Of a stretch of DNA of 64,000 nt, positions 1 through 8,402 are shown one piece after another. The DNA comes from Leucobacter muris (GTDB lineage: Bacteria > Actinomycetota > Actinomycetes > Actinomycetales > Microbacteriaceae). The notes below the pieces were generated by a model, which was not told the origin of the DNA, searched no databases, and saw only the letters and a program-made list of their open reading frames with translations. The DNA is taken from positions 1,612,001-1,676,000 of the forward strand of contig NZ_CP035037.1 in the NCBI RefSeq assembly GCF_004028235.1. Reading direction: 5' to 3'. The position numbers were made by a program, and so were the translations under genes. Position 1 is the stretch's first letter. Each line of letters opens with the position of its first letter.

Positions 1-541
1 GACCGCCGCCGAGGTGCGACTTCTCCTGACGGAAGCCGTCGAGCTGGTCGGCGCTCAGGCGGCCCTCGAGGAAGGCGCGGACGTACATGCCGGGGGAGGC
101 GTGGCCCTGCACGAAGATCTGGTCGCCGCCGCCGGGGTGATCCTGGCCGCGGAAGAAGTGGTTGAAGCCCACCTCGTAGAGCGACGCGGCGGAGGCGTAT
201 GTGGAGATGTGGCCGCCGACTCCGATGCCTGGGCGCTGGGCGCGGTGCACGGTCATCGCGGCGTTCCAGCGGATCCACGAGCGGTAGCGGCGCTCGAGCT
301 CCTCGTTGCCGGGGAAATCGGGCTCGTCGGTGGAGGCGATGGTGTTGACGTAGTCGGTGGTGGGCACCTGGGGAACGTTGAGGTGCAGTTGACGCGAGCG
401 GTCGAGCAGGCTCGTCATGATCTCGCGACCGCGACCGGCGCCTCGCTCCTCGACCACGGCGTCGAGCGATTCGCGCCACTCGGCGGTCTCCTGCGGATCC
501 ATGTCGTCACGATCTGGCGCGTAGGGATCCTGCGTGTTCAC
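1..541 (-). CDS. aceE: Pyruvate dehydrogenase E1 component, homodimeric AceE type (5' part only)
   Basis: About 180 N-terminal residues are present; the rest runs off the left edge. The reading frame contains the segments [57 protein letters not shown] and [20 protein letters not shown], which are hallmarks of the actinobacterial AceE that oxidatively decarboxylates pyruvate with thiamine diphosphate. The N-terminus is set at a GTG (541), which gives [13 protein letters not shown]; an in-frame ATG at 502 is a possible alternative. It is transcribed away from the peroxiredoxin gene across about 280 bp. The E2 (21872) and E3 (23709) partners of this complex are in the same window, so the PDH genes are split over two loci, as is common in this phylum. 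Confidence 0.93.
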   Translation of the reverse strand, partial: MNTQDPYAPDRDDMDPQETAEWRESLDAVVEERGAGRGREIMTSLLDRSRQLHLNVPQVPTTDYVNTIASTDEPDFPGNEELERRYRSWIRWNAAMTVHRAQRPGIGVGGHISTYASAASLYEVGFNHFFRGQDHPGGGDQIFVQGHASPGMYVRAFLEGRLSADQLDGFRQEKSHLGGG

Positions 542-821
542 AGCCAAGGTTGTGCTCCAATCACCACTCGGCAGGCCGCGCGGCGAGGCGGGTTGGTGCG
601 GTCGTTCGCGGCATGCTCGATCATTCCCGCTGGTCCGCGGGGTGGCTCCAGACTATCGAAGTTCCACGAAGAAACGCGCACATCCCTTGTCGAGGGTGTC
701 ACAGCCGCACAATATTCGGGGGCGATTGGGAGCCCGGCTCCCTCGGCCATGGAGAGGCGAGTCGATAGTGTGGAGGCGTCCGCATCATCAATGGCGCGCC
801 AAGCGCCGGTAAGGAGGCACC

Positions 822-1283
822 ATGGTGCTCGAGGTCGGCGCGCAGGCGCCCGATTTCACGCTCTCGGATCAGCACGGCGAGGAGCTGACGCTCTCGGAGA
901 TGGTGGCCGACGGCCCCGTCGCGCTCGTGTTCTTCCCCTTCGCGTTCTCCGGCATCTGCACGGGCGAGCTGTGCGAGCTGCGCGACAACCTGTCGATCTT
1001 CGACGACAACAAGGTGCGCCTCGTCGGCATCTCGATCGACTCGGTCTACGCGCTGAAGGCCTGGGCCGAGCAGGAGGGCTACGAGTTCTCGATCCTCTCC
1101 GACTTCTGGCCGCACGGCGCGGTGGCGCAGCAGTACGGCGTCTTCGTCGAGGAAGCGGGCATCGCCACCCGCGCGACGCTCGTGATCGGCGAGGATCGCC
1201 GCGTGCTCGCGTCCTTCGAGACCGCGCCCGGCGAGGCCCGCGATTTCGAGGCCTATCGCGAGGCCCTCGAAGCGATCGCCTAG
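822..1283 (+). CDS. ahpE: Peroxiredoxin, AhpE/BCP-like (thiol peroxidase)
   Basis: A 153-residue AhpC/TSA-fold protein that reduces hydroperoxides with an active-site cysteine. The peroxidatic site is PFAFSGIC with Cys46; the downstream [17 protein letters not shown] segment is typical of mycobacterial one-Cys AhpE. Unlike the classic AhpE pattern, a second cysteine (Cys51) follows five residues later, the spacing used by two-Cys BCP/PrxQ enzymes, so the resolving mechanism may differ. The start is clear: AAGGAGG lies at 811-817, just before ATG 822. It is monocistronic, upstream of tRNA-Val, and divergent from aceE. Reductant partners (thioredoxin or mycothiol/mycoredoxin) are not encoded next to it. 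Family assignment is firm; the AhpE name is by resemblance. Confidence 0.9.
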   Translation: MVLEVGAQAPDFTLSDQHGEELTLSEMVADGPVALVFFPFAFSGICTGELCELRDNLSIFDDNKVRLVGISIDSVYALKAWAEQEGYEFSILSDFWPHGAVAQQYGVFVEEAGIATRATLVIGEDRRVLASFETAPGEARDFEAYREALEAIA

Positions 1284-1350
1284 GCGACCGTCGCGATTCG
1301 CGACCGCGCGGCGGCGTCCCCTATGCTGGGGAGGCCCGCCTCGCGGGCGC

Positions 1351-1424
1351 GCGCCTGTAGCTCAGTTGGTTAGAGCATCTCGTTTACACCGAGAGGGTCG
1401 GGGGTTCGAGTCCCTCCGGGCGCA
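1351..1424 (+). tRNA. tRNA-Val (anticodon TAC)
   Basis: A full cloverleaf can be drawn. Acceptor strands GCGCCTG and CGGGCGC pair, the anticodon stem TCTCG/CGAGA encloses loop TTTACAC (anticodon TAC, reading GTA), and the T-arm is GGGGG TTCGAGT CCCTC. No CCA is encoded. It is one of three valine tRNAs in the window (the others read GAC and CAC). Its last 24 nt are repeated downstream at 1545-1568. Confidence 0.96.
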
Positions 1425-1544
1425 CTCACTCGCTTCGCTCCTTCACACTCCCGTCGGGCTCATCCATGAACCCTGAACGCGGCTCGCAGGCTCACCGCGC
1501 GCCATCGCCGCGCAACGCTGGCGCGTTGCCCTGAGCGGCTGGGC

Positions 1545-1568
1545 GGGTTCGAGTCCCTCCGGGCGCAC
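1545..1568 (+). repeat. Direct repeat of the tRNA-Val 3' end
   Basis: These 24 bp are identical to 1402-1425, the T-arm and 3' acceptor strand of tRNA-Val(TAC), at an offset of 143 bp. The 119 bp between the copies (1426-1544) hold no gene I can support. A duplicated tRNA 3' end is the usual shape of an integrase attachment site (attL/attR), but no integrase is nearby. It could equally be the stump of a duplicated tRNA gene. Confidence 0.9.
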
Positions 1569-1615
1569 CGTCAGCCGCAGCGACCCGTCACCACCGCTCT
1601 CGGCGTCGCGCCCGC

Positions 1616-2104
1616 CTACGCGGGCAGGGCGGCCTCGATCGCCGCGATCACCTCGGGATCGTCGGGCTCGACCGCCGGCCGGAACCGGTGCACCGTCGCG
1701 TCGGGGGCGACGAGGAACTTCTCGAAGTTCCACTTGACCCGGCCGCCCTTGCCCTCCGCGTCGGGCACCTCGTGCAGCAGCGCGTAGAGGGGGTGCTTGC
1801 GGCGGCCGTTCACGCACACCTTCTCCATGAGCGGGAAGGTGACGCCGTAGCTCGTCGAGCAGAACGTCTTGATGTCGTCGGCGCTGCCCGGCTCCTGCCC
1901 GAGGAACTGATTGCAGGGGAAGCCCAGCACCGTGAGCCCCCGGTCCGCGTAGCGCCGCTGCAGTTCCTCCAGCTTGGCGTACTGCGGGGTGAGCCCGCAG
2001 CGCGACGCGACGTTGACGATCAGCACCGCGCGATCCGCGTACTCCGCGAGCGAGGTCCGCTCGCCGTCGATCGTCGTCAGCGGTACCTCGCGCAACCCGT
2101 CCAT
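1616..2104 (-). CDS. Glutathione peroxidase family thiol peroxidase
   Basis: A 162-residue protein of the GPx family. The catalytic stretch VNVASRCGLTPQY carries cysteine (Cys36) where vertebrate enzymes have selenocysteine. The second signature LGFPCNQF (Cys64 region), the glutamine in FLGQEPG, a further cysteine in FCSTSYGVTFPLMEKVCVNG and the Trp-Asn pair VKWNFEKFLV are all present, so the active site is intact. Actinobacteria lack glutathione, so thioredoxin or another low-molecular thiol is the likely reductant (inference from the family). The ATG at 2104 is supported by a TAGGCT hexamer exactly 7 nt upstream (2112-2117), indicating leaderless translation; longer upstream starts are not needed. 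Confidence 0.92.
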   Translation of the reverse strand: MDGLREVPLTTIDGERTSLAEYADRAVLIVNVASRCGLTPQYAKLEELQRRYADRGLTVLGFPCNQFLGQEPGSADDIKTFCSTSYGVTFPLMEKVCVNGRRKHPLYALLHEVPDAEGKGGRVKWNFEKFLVAPDATVHRFRPAVEPDDPEVIAAIEAALPA

Positions 2105-2111
2105 GTGGGTC

Positions 2112-2117
2112 AGCCTA
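2112..2117 (-). promoter_or_regulatory. -10 element (TAGGCT) for leaderless gpx transcript
   Basis: On the minus strand TAGGCT is followed by 7 nt and then ATG at 2104, placing the expected transcription start at the start codon. Confidence 0.55.
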
Positions 2118-2277
2118 CGCCGGCCCGCCGCGCGCCGCCAGGCCTCCTGGCTCGCGAGCGCCGCGGTCGTCTCTCGGCAGCGGTCGAGGAATGATTCCGG
2201 ATCGCGCGGTGTTGAGAAGCGCGTCGACGAACTGGGCAGCACGGCGCGGCCCGACGAGAAGAGGGAGAGTCAATCGC

Positions 2278-2784
2278 ATGACCACCGATCCGCAGACCGA
2301 GCACATCGGAGCCGAGGCGCTGAAGCGCGCGTTCAGGGAGCACCCCACCGGGGTGGCGCTCATCACGGCGCAGACGCCCGAGGGCCCGGTGGGCCTCACG
2401 GCGTCGAGCGTCGCCTCGGTCGGGATCGATCCCGCAGCCCTCTCGTTCTCGGTCACGCGGGCCACCGGCAGCGCCGGCGGCATCCTCGGCGCCGAGACCT
2501 ACCTCGTGCACCTGCTCGACGCGAGGCACGCCGAGATCGCGGCGGCCTTCGCCGTCTCGGGATCCGAGCGCTTCACGCCCGAGCAGGGCTGGTCGATGCT
2601 TCCCACCGGCGAGCCGCACCTGCCCCACACGCGCGTCGCGCTGCGGTGCCGCACCCTGCACTCGCTCGGAGTGGGCGCCTCGGTGATCGTGGTCGCCGAA
2701 GTGCTCGACGCGGTGTTCGGCGAGCCAGCCGACCCCATGGTCTACCTCGACCGGGCGTTCCGCACGCTCGCACCGGTGGTGTAG
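2278..2784 (+). CDS. Flavin reductase domain protein (FMN-binding, PF01613 type)
   Basis: 168 residues covering one flavin reductase-like FMN-binding domain. Characteristic segments are FREHPTGVALITAQ near residue 20, GLTASSVASVGIDPAALSFSV near 45-65 (FMN and dimer contacts in the family) and FTPEQGWSMLPTGEPHLP. Such proteins use NAD(P)H to reduce FMN or FAD, usually for a monooxygenase partner; no monooxygenase is adjacent, so the client is unknown. The start at ATG 2278 has a purine-rich GAGGGAGAG 9 nt upstream (2261-2269). An in-frame start further upstream (2191) has no RBS and would add non-homologous residues. The gene converges on the MFS gene with only 5 bp between stop codons. Confidence 0.85.
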   Translation: MTTDPQTEHIGAEALKRAFREHPTGVALITAQTPEGPVGLTASSVASVGIDPAALSFSVTRATGSAGGILGAETYLVHLLDARHAEIAAAFAVSGSERFTPEQGWSMLPTGEPHLPHTRVALRCRTLHSLGVGASVIVVAEVLDAVFGEPADPMVYLDRAFRTLAPVV

Positions 2785-2789
2785 CGGCG

Positions 2790-4031
2790 CTACTCCACGA
2801 CCGAGATGCCCACCGTGTTGAGGCCACGGGCCTTGTCGCGGCGCTCGACGGTGTTGCTCACCGCCACCAGCCCCAGGCCGACCACCGCGAGCGCCGCTCC
2901 CACCCACCCCGGGGCGAGGTAGCCGAACCCGCCGGCGATCACGATGCCGCCCAGCCAGGCGCCGAGGCTGTTGCCGATGTTGAACGCGGCGTGGTTCACG
3001 GCGGCGCCGAGCAGCGCCGCCTCGTCGGAGATGCGGATGAGCCTCGACTGGATCGAGGGGATGAGCAGCGATGAGGTGACGCCCAGCATGAAGCCGCACG
3101 CGAAGAGGCCGACGGGATGCCAGGCCAACTGCGTGTACAGCACGAGCACGACGATGAAGCCGATGAAGCCCCACGTGACCGTGCGCCGGGGGTCGCGGTC
3201 CGTCGCCCAGCCGCCGATGAGGTTGCCGATCGTCATGCCGACGCCGAGGCAGGCCAGCACCCACGGCACCATCGCCGGCGACAGCCCCGTCTCACGGGTG
3301 GTGGCCTCGGCGATGTAGGAGTACACCGCGAAGAATCCGCCGAAGCCGACCGAACCGACGGCGATCATCACCCAGATGCGCGGGTTGCGCAGCGCCGAGA
3401 GCTCGCGCAACGGGCTGCGCTCGGGGTTGCCGGGGTACCTGGGGAGCGCGAGCATCGAGAGCAGCAGCGTCGTGGCGAAGATCACGGCGACCAGCACATA
3501 GGCCGAACGCCAGCCGAGCAGCTGGCCCATCCAGGTCGCGAGCGGCACGCCCACCACGTTGGCGATGGTGAGCCCCGAGAGCGCGAGGGCGATCCCGCGC
3601 CCGCGCTTGCCCGGCCCCATGATGCGGGCCGCGAGCAGCGACGCGACCCCGAAGTAGGCGCCGTGCGGCAGCGCCGCGACGAACCGGAAGAGGGCGAGCG
3701 AGCCGAACGTCGGCATGCACGCCGATGCGACCGTGCCGATGATGAAGAGGCCGAGCAGCCAGAACGCGAGTCGCGTCTGGGACATGCGCGCTGCGAGCAC
3801 CGCGAAGGTCGGCGCCCCGACCACCACTCCGAGCGCGTAGACGGTGATGAGCACACCCGCCTGCGCGATCACGCGGTCGGGCGCCTGCTCGAAGCCGGGG
3901 ATCAGCTCGCCCGCGATGTCGGGCAGCAGGCCCATCGTCGCGAACTCGGTCACGCCGATGCCGAAGCCGCCGAAGGCGAGGGCGAACAGTGCGACGCCGC
4001 GGCGCAGCGGGGAGAGAGAGGGCTCGGTCAT
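2790..4031 (-). CDS. MFS transporter, DHA1-type (AraJ/YdhP-like) exporter
   Basis: 413 residues with 12 predicted hydrophobic helices and the MFS-typical motif pattern: an N-terminal VTEFATMGLLPDIA helix, the loop ARMSQTRLAFWLLG between helices 2 and 3, LPHGAYFGVASLLAA in helix 4, and GNLIGGWATDRDPRR in the second half. The pattern matches drug:proton antiporters related to AraJ and sugar-efflux proteins; the substrate cannot be read from sequence. ATG 4031 is chosen because GAAAGG lies 7 nt upstream; an ORF start 39 bp earlier has no such site. It is a single gene with no adjacent regulator. Confidence 0.88.
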   Translation of the reverse strand: MTEPSLSPLRRGVALFALAFGGFGIGVTEFATMGLLPDIAGELIPGFEQAPDRVIAQAGVLITVYALGVVVGAPTFAVLAARMSQTRLAFWLLGLFIIGTVASACMPTFGSLALFRFVAALPHGAYFGVASLLAARIMGPGKRGRGIALALSGLTIANVVGVPLATWMGQLLGWRSAYVLVAVIFATTLLLSMLALPRYPGNPERSPLRELSALRNPRIWVMIAVGSVGFGGFFAVYSYIAEATTRETGLSPAMVPWVLACLGVGMTIGNLIGGWATDRDPRRTVTWGFIGFIVVLVLYTQLAWHPVGLFACGFMLGVTSSLLIPSIQSRLIRISDEAALLGAAVNHAAFNIGNSLGAWLGGIVIAGGFGYLAPGWVGAALAVVGLGLVAVSNTVERRDKARGLNTVGISVVE

Positions 4032-4187
4032 GGGCGACCTTTCGGGTGGCGGGCGGGCGCCCGGGTTCACCCGCGCGCCGAGGACTGCGCGGCACTGCGA
4101 CCGGGCAAGTCTAAACGCTCACTGTTTCCGAACGGTCACGATCCCGCCCGCAGCGAAATCCGTCCTTCGCGATGACCGCGTTCGCGG

Positions 4188-4835
4188 TCACCAGCCCCGG
4201 GCGAGCCACGCCTCGAGATCCGGCGCCTCCGCCGCCACCGTGGTGCTGTCGCCGTGGCCCGGTCTCACGACGGTCGCCGACGGCAGCGTGAGCAGGCGGG
4301 TGCGGATCGACTCCACGATCTGCTCGAAACTCGAGTACTCCCAGCGGGTGGCGCCGGGGCCGCCCTGGAAGAGGGTGTCGCCCGAGAACACGGTGCCGAG
4401 CGCGGGCGCGATGAAGCACACCGAGCCGGGCGTGTGCCCCGGCGTGTGGGCGACCGCGAGGTCGACGCCCGCCACCAGGAAGCTCGCGCCGTCGGCGAGC
4501 TCGAAGTCGGGCAGCGTCTCGCCGTGGGCCTCGCGCCACAGGAAGAGGTCGGCCGGGTGCAGGTACACGTGCGTGTCCAGCATCCGGGCCGCTTCCACCG
4601 CGGCGTTCACGTGATCCTCATGACCGTGGGTGAGCAGGATCCCCAGCGGATCCCGATCGCCCACCGCGGCCACGATCGCCTCGGCGTCGTGCGAGGCGTC
4701 GATGACCAGCGCCTGCTCGTCGTCGCCCACGATCCAGACGTTGTTCTCGAGCTCGACCCCGTCACCGGGGTAACCGGGGCGACCCGCGCCGACGAGGCCG
4801 CGGGTCACCACCCGGTCGATCCGTGCTTCCGACAT
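4188..4835 (-). CDS. MBL-fold metallo-hydrolase (glyoxalase II-like)
   Basis: 215 residues with the complete metallo-beta-lactamase fold metal site: THGHEDHV (His70, His72, Asp74, His75), AHTPGHTPGS, the bridging Asp in FSGDTLFQGG and a C-terminal His in VRPGHGD. The layout resembles glyoxalase II and actinobacterial mycothiol-linked hydrolases, which cleave thioesters. In many actinobacteria a relative of this protein is paired with the S-nitrosomycothiol reductase gene, but none is present here. It starts 9 bp after the universal stress gene and is probably co-transcribed with it. Substrate unknown. Confidence 0.85.
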   Translation of the reverse strand: MSEARIDRVVTRGLVGAGRPGYPGDGVELENNVWIVGDDEQALVIDASHDAEAIVAAVGDRDPLGILLTHGHEDHVNAAVEAARMLDTHVYLHPADLFLWREAHGETLPDFELADGASFLVAGVDLAVAHTPGHTPGSVCFIAPALGTVFSGDTLFQGGPGATRWEYSSFEQIVESIRTRLLTLPSATVVRPGHGDSTTVAAEAPDLEAWLARGW

Positions 4836-4844
4836 GATGCCGTC

Positions 4845-5693
4845 TCAGCCGCGGGTCACCACGACGGGGCACGGCAGGGCCTGCAGCACGCCGTGGCTCA
4901 CCGAGCCCAGCAGCAGACGCGAGATGCCGCCGCGGCCGCGGCTGCCCACGACGAGCAGCTCGGCGCCCTCGGCCGCCTGCACGAGCGCCGCCACTGGAGG
5001 CGACTGCACGATCTCGCGACGAATCTCGAGGTCGGGGTAGCGCTCCGCCAACCCGGCGACGCCGATCGCGATGGCCTCCTCGGCGGCCGAACGCTGTGAC
5101 TCCACCAGCTCCTCGCTCCAGAGATACTCGAGGCCCGGGGTGAGCGGGGGCATCCAGGCGTAGACCGCGATGAGCGGCGAGCCGCGGAACGAGGCCTCCT
5201 CGGCCGCGACCGCGATGGCCCGCTTCGAGGCCTCCGAACCGTCGACGCCCACGACCACGCCCGGCTTCGGCTCAGCCGAGGCCACGGCCGGGATCACCGC
5301 GACCGGGCAGTGCGCGGTCGCCGCGACCTTCACCGCGCGGGTGCCGAAGAACGAACCCGCGAACTGGCTGCCGTTGTGCGCGCCGAGGATGAGCAGATCG
5401 GCGTGCTTCGACGCCTCCTCGACCTCGGCGATCGGGTGGCCGACCACCGCGGTGCCCGAGATCTTGCCCTCGAAGCCGAGGCTGCGAGCGTACTCGGTCT
5501 CGGCGTGCAGCATCTGCTCGGACGCCTGCTGCGCCTCCGAGAGGAACGCGACGCTCTCCGAGAGGAACGAGTCGTCGGCGACGTGCAGCAGCTCCACCTC
5601 GGCTCCGCGCTCCGTGGCTCGAGCGAGGCCCCAGGCGAGCGCGACGCGGCTCTGCTCGGATCCGTCGACACCGATGAGATACTTCGATGACAT
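4845..5693 (-). CDS. Universal stress protein with two tandem UspA domains
   Basis: 282 residues made of two Usp domains (about 1-138 and 144-282), each opening with the IGVDGSE or VGVDGSE strand-loop. The second domain has the ATP-binding pattern G-2x-G-9x-G(S/T): Gly250, Gly253, Gly263-Ser264 in GSRGRGGISRLLLGS. The first is degenerate (GAHNG then FFGT), so only one ATP site may be functional. Tandem Usp proteins are abundant in actinobacteria and act in survival under hypoxia or starvation; the exact target is unknown. The start has a GAAAGGA box about 10 nt upstream. It probably leads an operon with the metallo-hydrolase. Confidence 0.9.
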   Translation of the reverse strand: MSSKYLIGVDGSEQSRVALAWGLARATERGAEVELLHVADDSFLSESVAFLSEAQQASEQMLHAETEYARSLGFEGKISGTAVVGHPIAEVEEASKHADLLILGAHNGSQFAGSFFGTRAVKVAATAHCPVAVIPAVASAEPKPGVVVGVDGSEASKRAIAVAAEEASFRGSPLIAVYAWMPPLTPGLEYLWSEELVESQRSAAEEAIAIGVAGLAERYPDLEIRREIVQSPPVAALVQAAEGAELLVVGSRGRGGISRLLLGSVSHGVLQALPCPVVVTRG

Positions 5694-5732
5694 CTTCGTT
5701 CCTTTCTCTCGGGTTCTGCGGCGGGCCTGAGG

Positions 5733-7172
5733 TCAGGCCTCGCGCGCCGGAAGATGCGCGGGGTGGTTTCCTGCGAGCTGCTCGATGATGCGCACCACCT
5801 GGCAGCTGTAGCCGTACTCGTTGTCGTACCAGACGTAGACCACTGCGCTGTCGCCGGTCACGATGGTGGCGAGGCCGTCGACGATGCCCGCGCGGTTCGA
5901 GCCGACGAAGTCGTTCGAGACGATCTCGGGCGACTCGACGTAGTCGATCTGGGTGCGCAGGGCGCCGGTGAGCGACACCTCCTCGAGGAAGGCGTTGATC
6001 TCGTCGCTCGTGGTCTCGCGCTCGAGCTGCAGGTTGAGCACGGCCATCGACACATCCGGGGTGGGCACGCGGATCGCGTTGCCGGTCAGCTTGCCCTCGA
6101 ACTCGGGCAGCGCCTTCGCGACCGCCTTCGCTGCGCCGGTCTCGGTGAGCACCATGTTGAGGGCGGCGGAACGGCCGCGGCGGTCGCCCTTGTGGAAGTT
6201 GTCGATGAGGTTCTGGTCGTTGGTGTACGAGTGCACCGTCTCGACGTGGCCGCGCTTCACACCGAAGCGGTCGTTGATGACCTTCAGCACCGGCGTGATC
6301 GCATTGGTGGTGCAGGAAGCGGCGCTGAGGATCGTGTGCTCGTCGGTGATCTTGTCGTTGTTGACGCCGTAGACCACGTTGAGCATGTCGCCCTTGCCCG
6401 GCGCGGTGAGCAGCACCCGGGAGATGCCACGGTTGCGCAGGTGCTGGCCGAGGCCCTCGGCGTCGCGCCAGCGACCGGTGTTGTCGACCAGGATCGCATC
6501 CTCGATGCCGTACTCGGTGTAGTCGACGCTGGCCGGGTCGTTCGAGTAAATGACCTGGATGCGCACGCCGTTCGCGAGGATCGCGTTCTCGTCCTCGAGC
6601 ACCTTGATGGTGCCGTTGAAGGGGCCGTGCACCGAGTCGCGGCGCAGCAGGTTGGCTCGCTTCACGAGGTCGTTCTCGGATCCCTTGCGCACCACGATCG
6701 CCCGCAGGTTCAGGCCGTTGCCGCTGCCCGAGTGGTCGATGATGATGCGGGCGAGCAGGCGTCCGATGCGGCCGAAGCCGTAGAGCACGACGTCGGTGCC
6801 CTGACCCGGGCGGGCGTCGAGCGCGGGAGCGAGCTGCTCGCGCAGGTAGGCCTCGACGTCGCCGCCGCCCGAAGCGCGGAAGCCGTTCGCGAGCAGCGCG
6901 AGGTCGAGCGAGACCGGGCCCGGCTGGATCTTCGCGAGCGCCTCGACGATCGCCGAGGTCTCCTCCAGGGGCAGCTCGACGTCGTCGATCTTGTGGGCGT
7001 AGTAGTGAGCACGGATGATGTCGATCGGGGAGCGCCCCACCAGGCTGCGTCCGTGGACGGACATGACCACGTCGTGGTCGCGGTAGAGCTGGCCGATCAG
7101 CGGAATCATCCGCTCTGCGAGTTCCTGCTTCGCCTTCCAAGCCTCGAGGTGAGCATCAGCACGCTGAATCAT
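5733..7172 (-). CDS. gapB: Glyceraldehyde-3-phosphate dehydrogenase, long GapB type
   Basis: 479 residues, far longer than the roughly 335 of glycolytic GapA. A roughly 120-residue N-terminal extension (helical, ending near DARPGQGTDVV) precedes the Rossmann motif YGFGRIGR (131-138). The catalytic segment SAASCTTNAITP places the nucleophile at Cys287, and the ending YVWYDNEYGYSCQVV is canonical. This length class matches Corynebacterium GapB, which works in the gluconeogenic direction with NADP preference, so a second, glycolytic gap gene is expected elsewhere (inference). ATG 7172 has AAAGGA 15-20 nt upstream. The 214 bp to metQ form a divergent promoter region. Confidence 0.9.
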   Translation of the reverse strand: MIQRADAHLEAWKAKQELAERMIPLIGQLYRDHDVVMSVHGRSLVGRSPIDIIRAHYYAHKIDDVELPLEETSAIVEALAKIQPGPVSLDLALLANGFRASGGGDVEAYLREQLAPALDARPGQGTDVVLYGFGRIGRLLARIIIDHSGSGNGLNLRAIVVRKGSENDLVKRANLLRRDSVHGPFNGTIKVLEDENAILANGVRIQVIYSNDPASVDYTEYGIEDAILVDNTGRWRDAEGLGQHLRNRGISRVLLTAPGKGDMLNVVYGVNNDKITDEHTILSAASCTTNAITPVLKVINDRFGVKRGHVETVHSYTNDQNLIDNFHKGDRRGRSAALNMVLTETGAAKAVAKALPEFEGKLTGNAIRVPTPDVSMAVLNLQLERETTSDEINAFLEEVSLTGALRTQIDYVESPEIVSNDFVGSNRAGIVDGLATIVTGDSAVVYVWYDNEYGYSCQVVRIIEQLAGNHPAHLPAREA

Positions 7173-7386
7173 GTGAACGGAGGGGTCCTTTCAACACTGT
7201 CATGAAGAGAATCGGCCTGCCCGCCGACGACGCTTGTTCGTCAGTGCCAGTATCCCATGACCGGCCTTGGATGACGCAGTGTGACACCGTGATTTCGCCC
7301 GCCGGGCCCGATCCCGCACGCTTGTTCTCGTACCGCCGCGCCCGACGCGGCGTCGACCCACCAGCACATCGATCATGAGGAGCATC

Positions 7387-8304
7387 ATGACCTTCACGAA
7401 GCGCGGCATCCTCGCCGCCTCGATCACCGCGCTCGCACTCGCCGCCACGACGGCGCTCGCCGGCTGCTCGGCCGCCGGGGGATCCGACGAGGGCGGCGGC
7501 GGCGCGGCCGCCTCCGAGACGGTGCGCATCGGCGTCGTCGGCGCGAGCGACCCCTACTGGGAGACCTTCACCGCGGCCGCCGCCGAGGAGGGCATCGAGG
7601 TCGAGCTCGTCGACTTCACCGACTACAACCAGCCCAACCCGGCGCTGAGCGAGGGCGAGCTCGACCTCAACCAGTTCCAGCACATCGTGTACCTGGCCGA
7701 CTACAACGTGGCGAACGACGACGACCTCGTCGCGATCGGCTCGACCGCGATCTACCCCCTCGGCGTGTTCTCCACCAAGCACGACTCGCTCGAGGACATC
7801 CCCGAGGGCGGCACGGTCGCTATCCCCTCGGATCCGACCAACCGCGCCCGCGCGCTCAACGTGCTGCAGGCGGCCGAGCTCATCGAGCTGAGCGACGGCG
7901 GCAGCCTGTTCTCGACCCCCGACGACATCGACGCCTCCGCGTCGAAGGTGCAGGTCACCGAGATGGACGCATCGTTCACCGCGACCTCGCTCTCCGACGT
8001 CGACGCCGCCGTCGTCAACAACGACTTCGTGACCGACGCCGGCCTGAAGTTCGACGAGGCGCTCTACCAGGACGATCCGGAGGACGAGGGCGCGAAGTAC
8101 TTCATCAACATCTTCGCGGCCCGCGCCGAGGACAAGGACAACGAGACCTACCAGAAGCTCGTCGAGATCTACCAGACGAACCAGGACGTGCAGGACGGCG
8201 TCTTCGAGAATTCGGGGGACAGCGCGATCCTGCTGAACACGCCGGTCTCGGAGCTGCAGGAGATCCTCACCGATTCCGAGGAACAGGTCCGCGAGAACAA
8301 GTAA
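7387..8304 (+). CDS. metQ: Methionine-binding lipoprotein MetQ (NlpA family)
   Basis: 305 residues: a signal peptide with lipobox LAGC (lipidated Cys27), then an NlpA/MetQ fold with ELDLNQFQHIVYL, IPSDPTNRARAL and VNNDFVTDAGL. It delivers methionine (D or L) to the MetN-MetI permease encoded next. I chose ATG 7387 because GAGGAG (7377-7382) sits 4-5 nt before it; an ATG at 7375 overlaps that RBS and would only add four residues. Gene order Q-N-I with gaps of 98 bp and -1 bp indicates one operon. No S-adenosylmethionine riboswitch could be recognised in the 214-bp leader. Confidence 0.93.
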   Translation: MTFTKRGILAASITALALAATTALAGCSAAGGSDEGGGGAAASETVRIGVVGASDPYWETFTAAAAEEGIEVELVDFTDYNQPNPALSEGELDLNQFQHIVYLADYNVANDDDLVAIGSTAIYPLGVFSTKHDSLEDIPEGGTVAIPSDPTNRARALNVLQAAELIELSDGGSLFSTPDDIDASASKVQVTEMDASFTATSLSDVDAAVVNNDFVTDAGLKFDEALYQDDPEDEGAKYFINIFAARAEDKDNETYQKLVEIYQTNQDVQDGVFENSGDSAILLNTPVSELQEILTDSEEQVRENK

Positions 8305-8402
8305 CCGCTCGTCGCGCAGCGAGAGCAGCGATTAGGATCGGGGCGTTCGGTTTCACCGGGCGCCCCGATCCGCATCCGCGGCGAGCAGGAGGGAGACCGC
8401 GC

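Noticed and set aside
7173..7386. SAM riboswitch upstream of metQ
   Set aside because: None of the conserved SAM riboswitch blocks could be recognised and the RBS is free; an ordinary promoter is enough.
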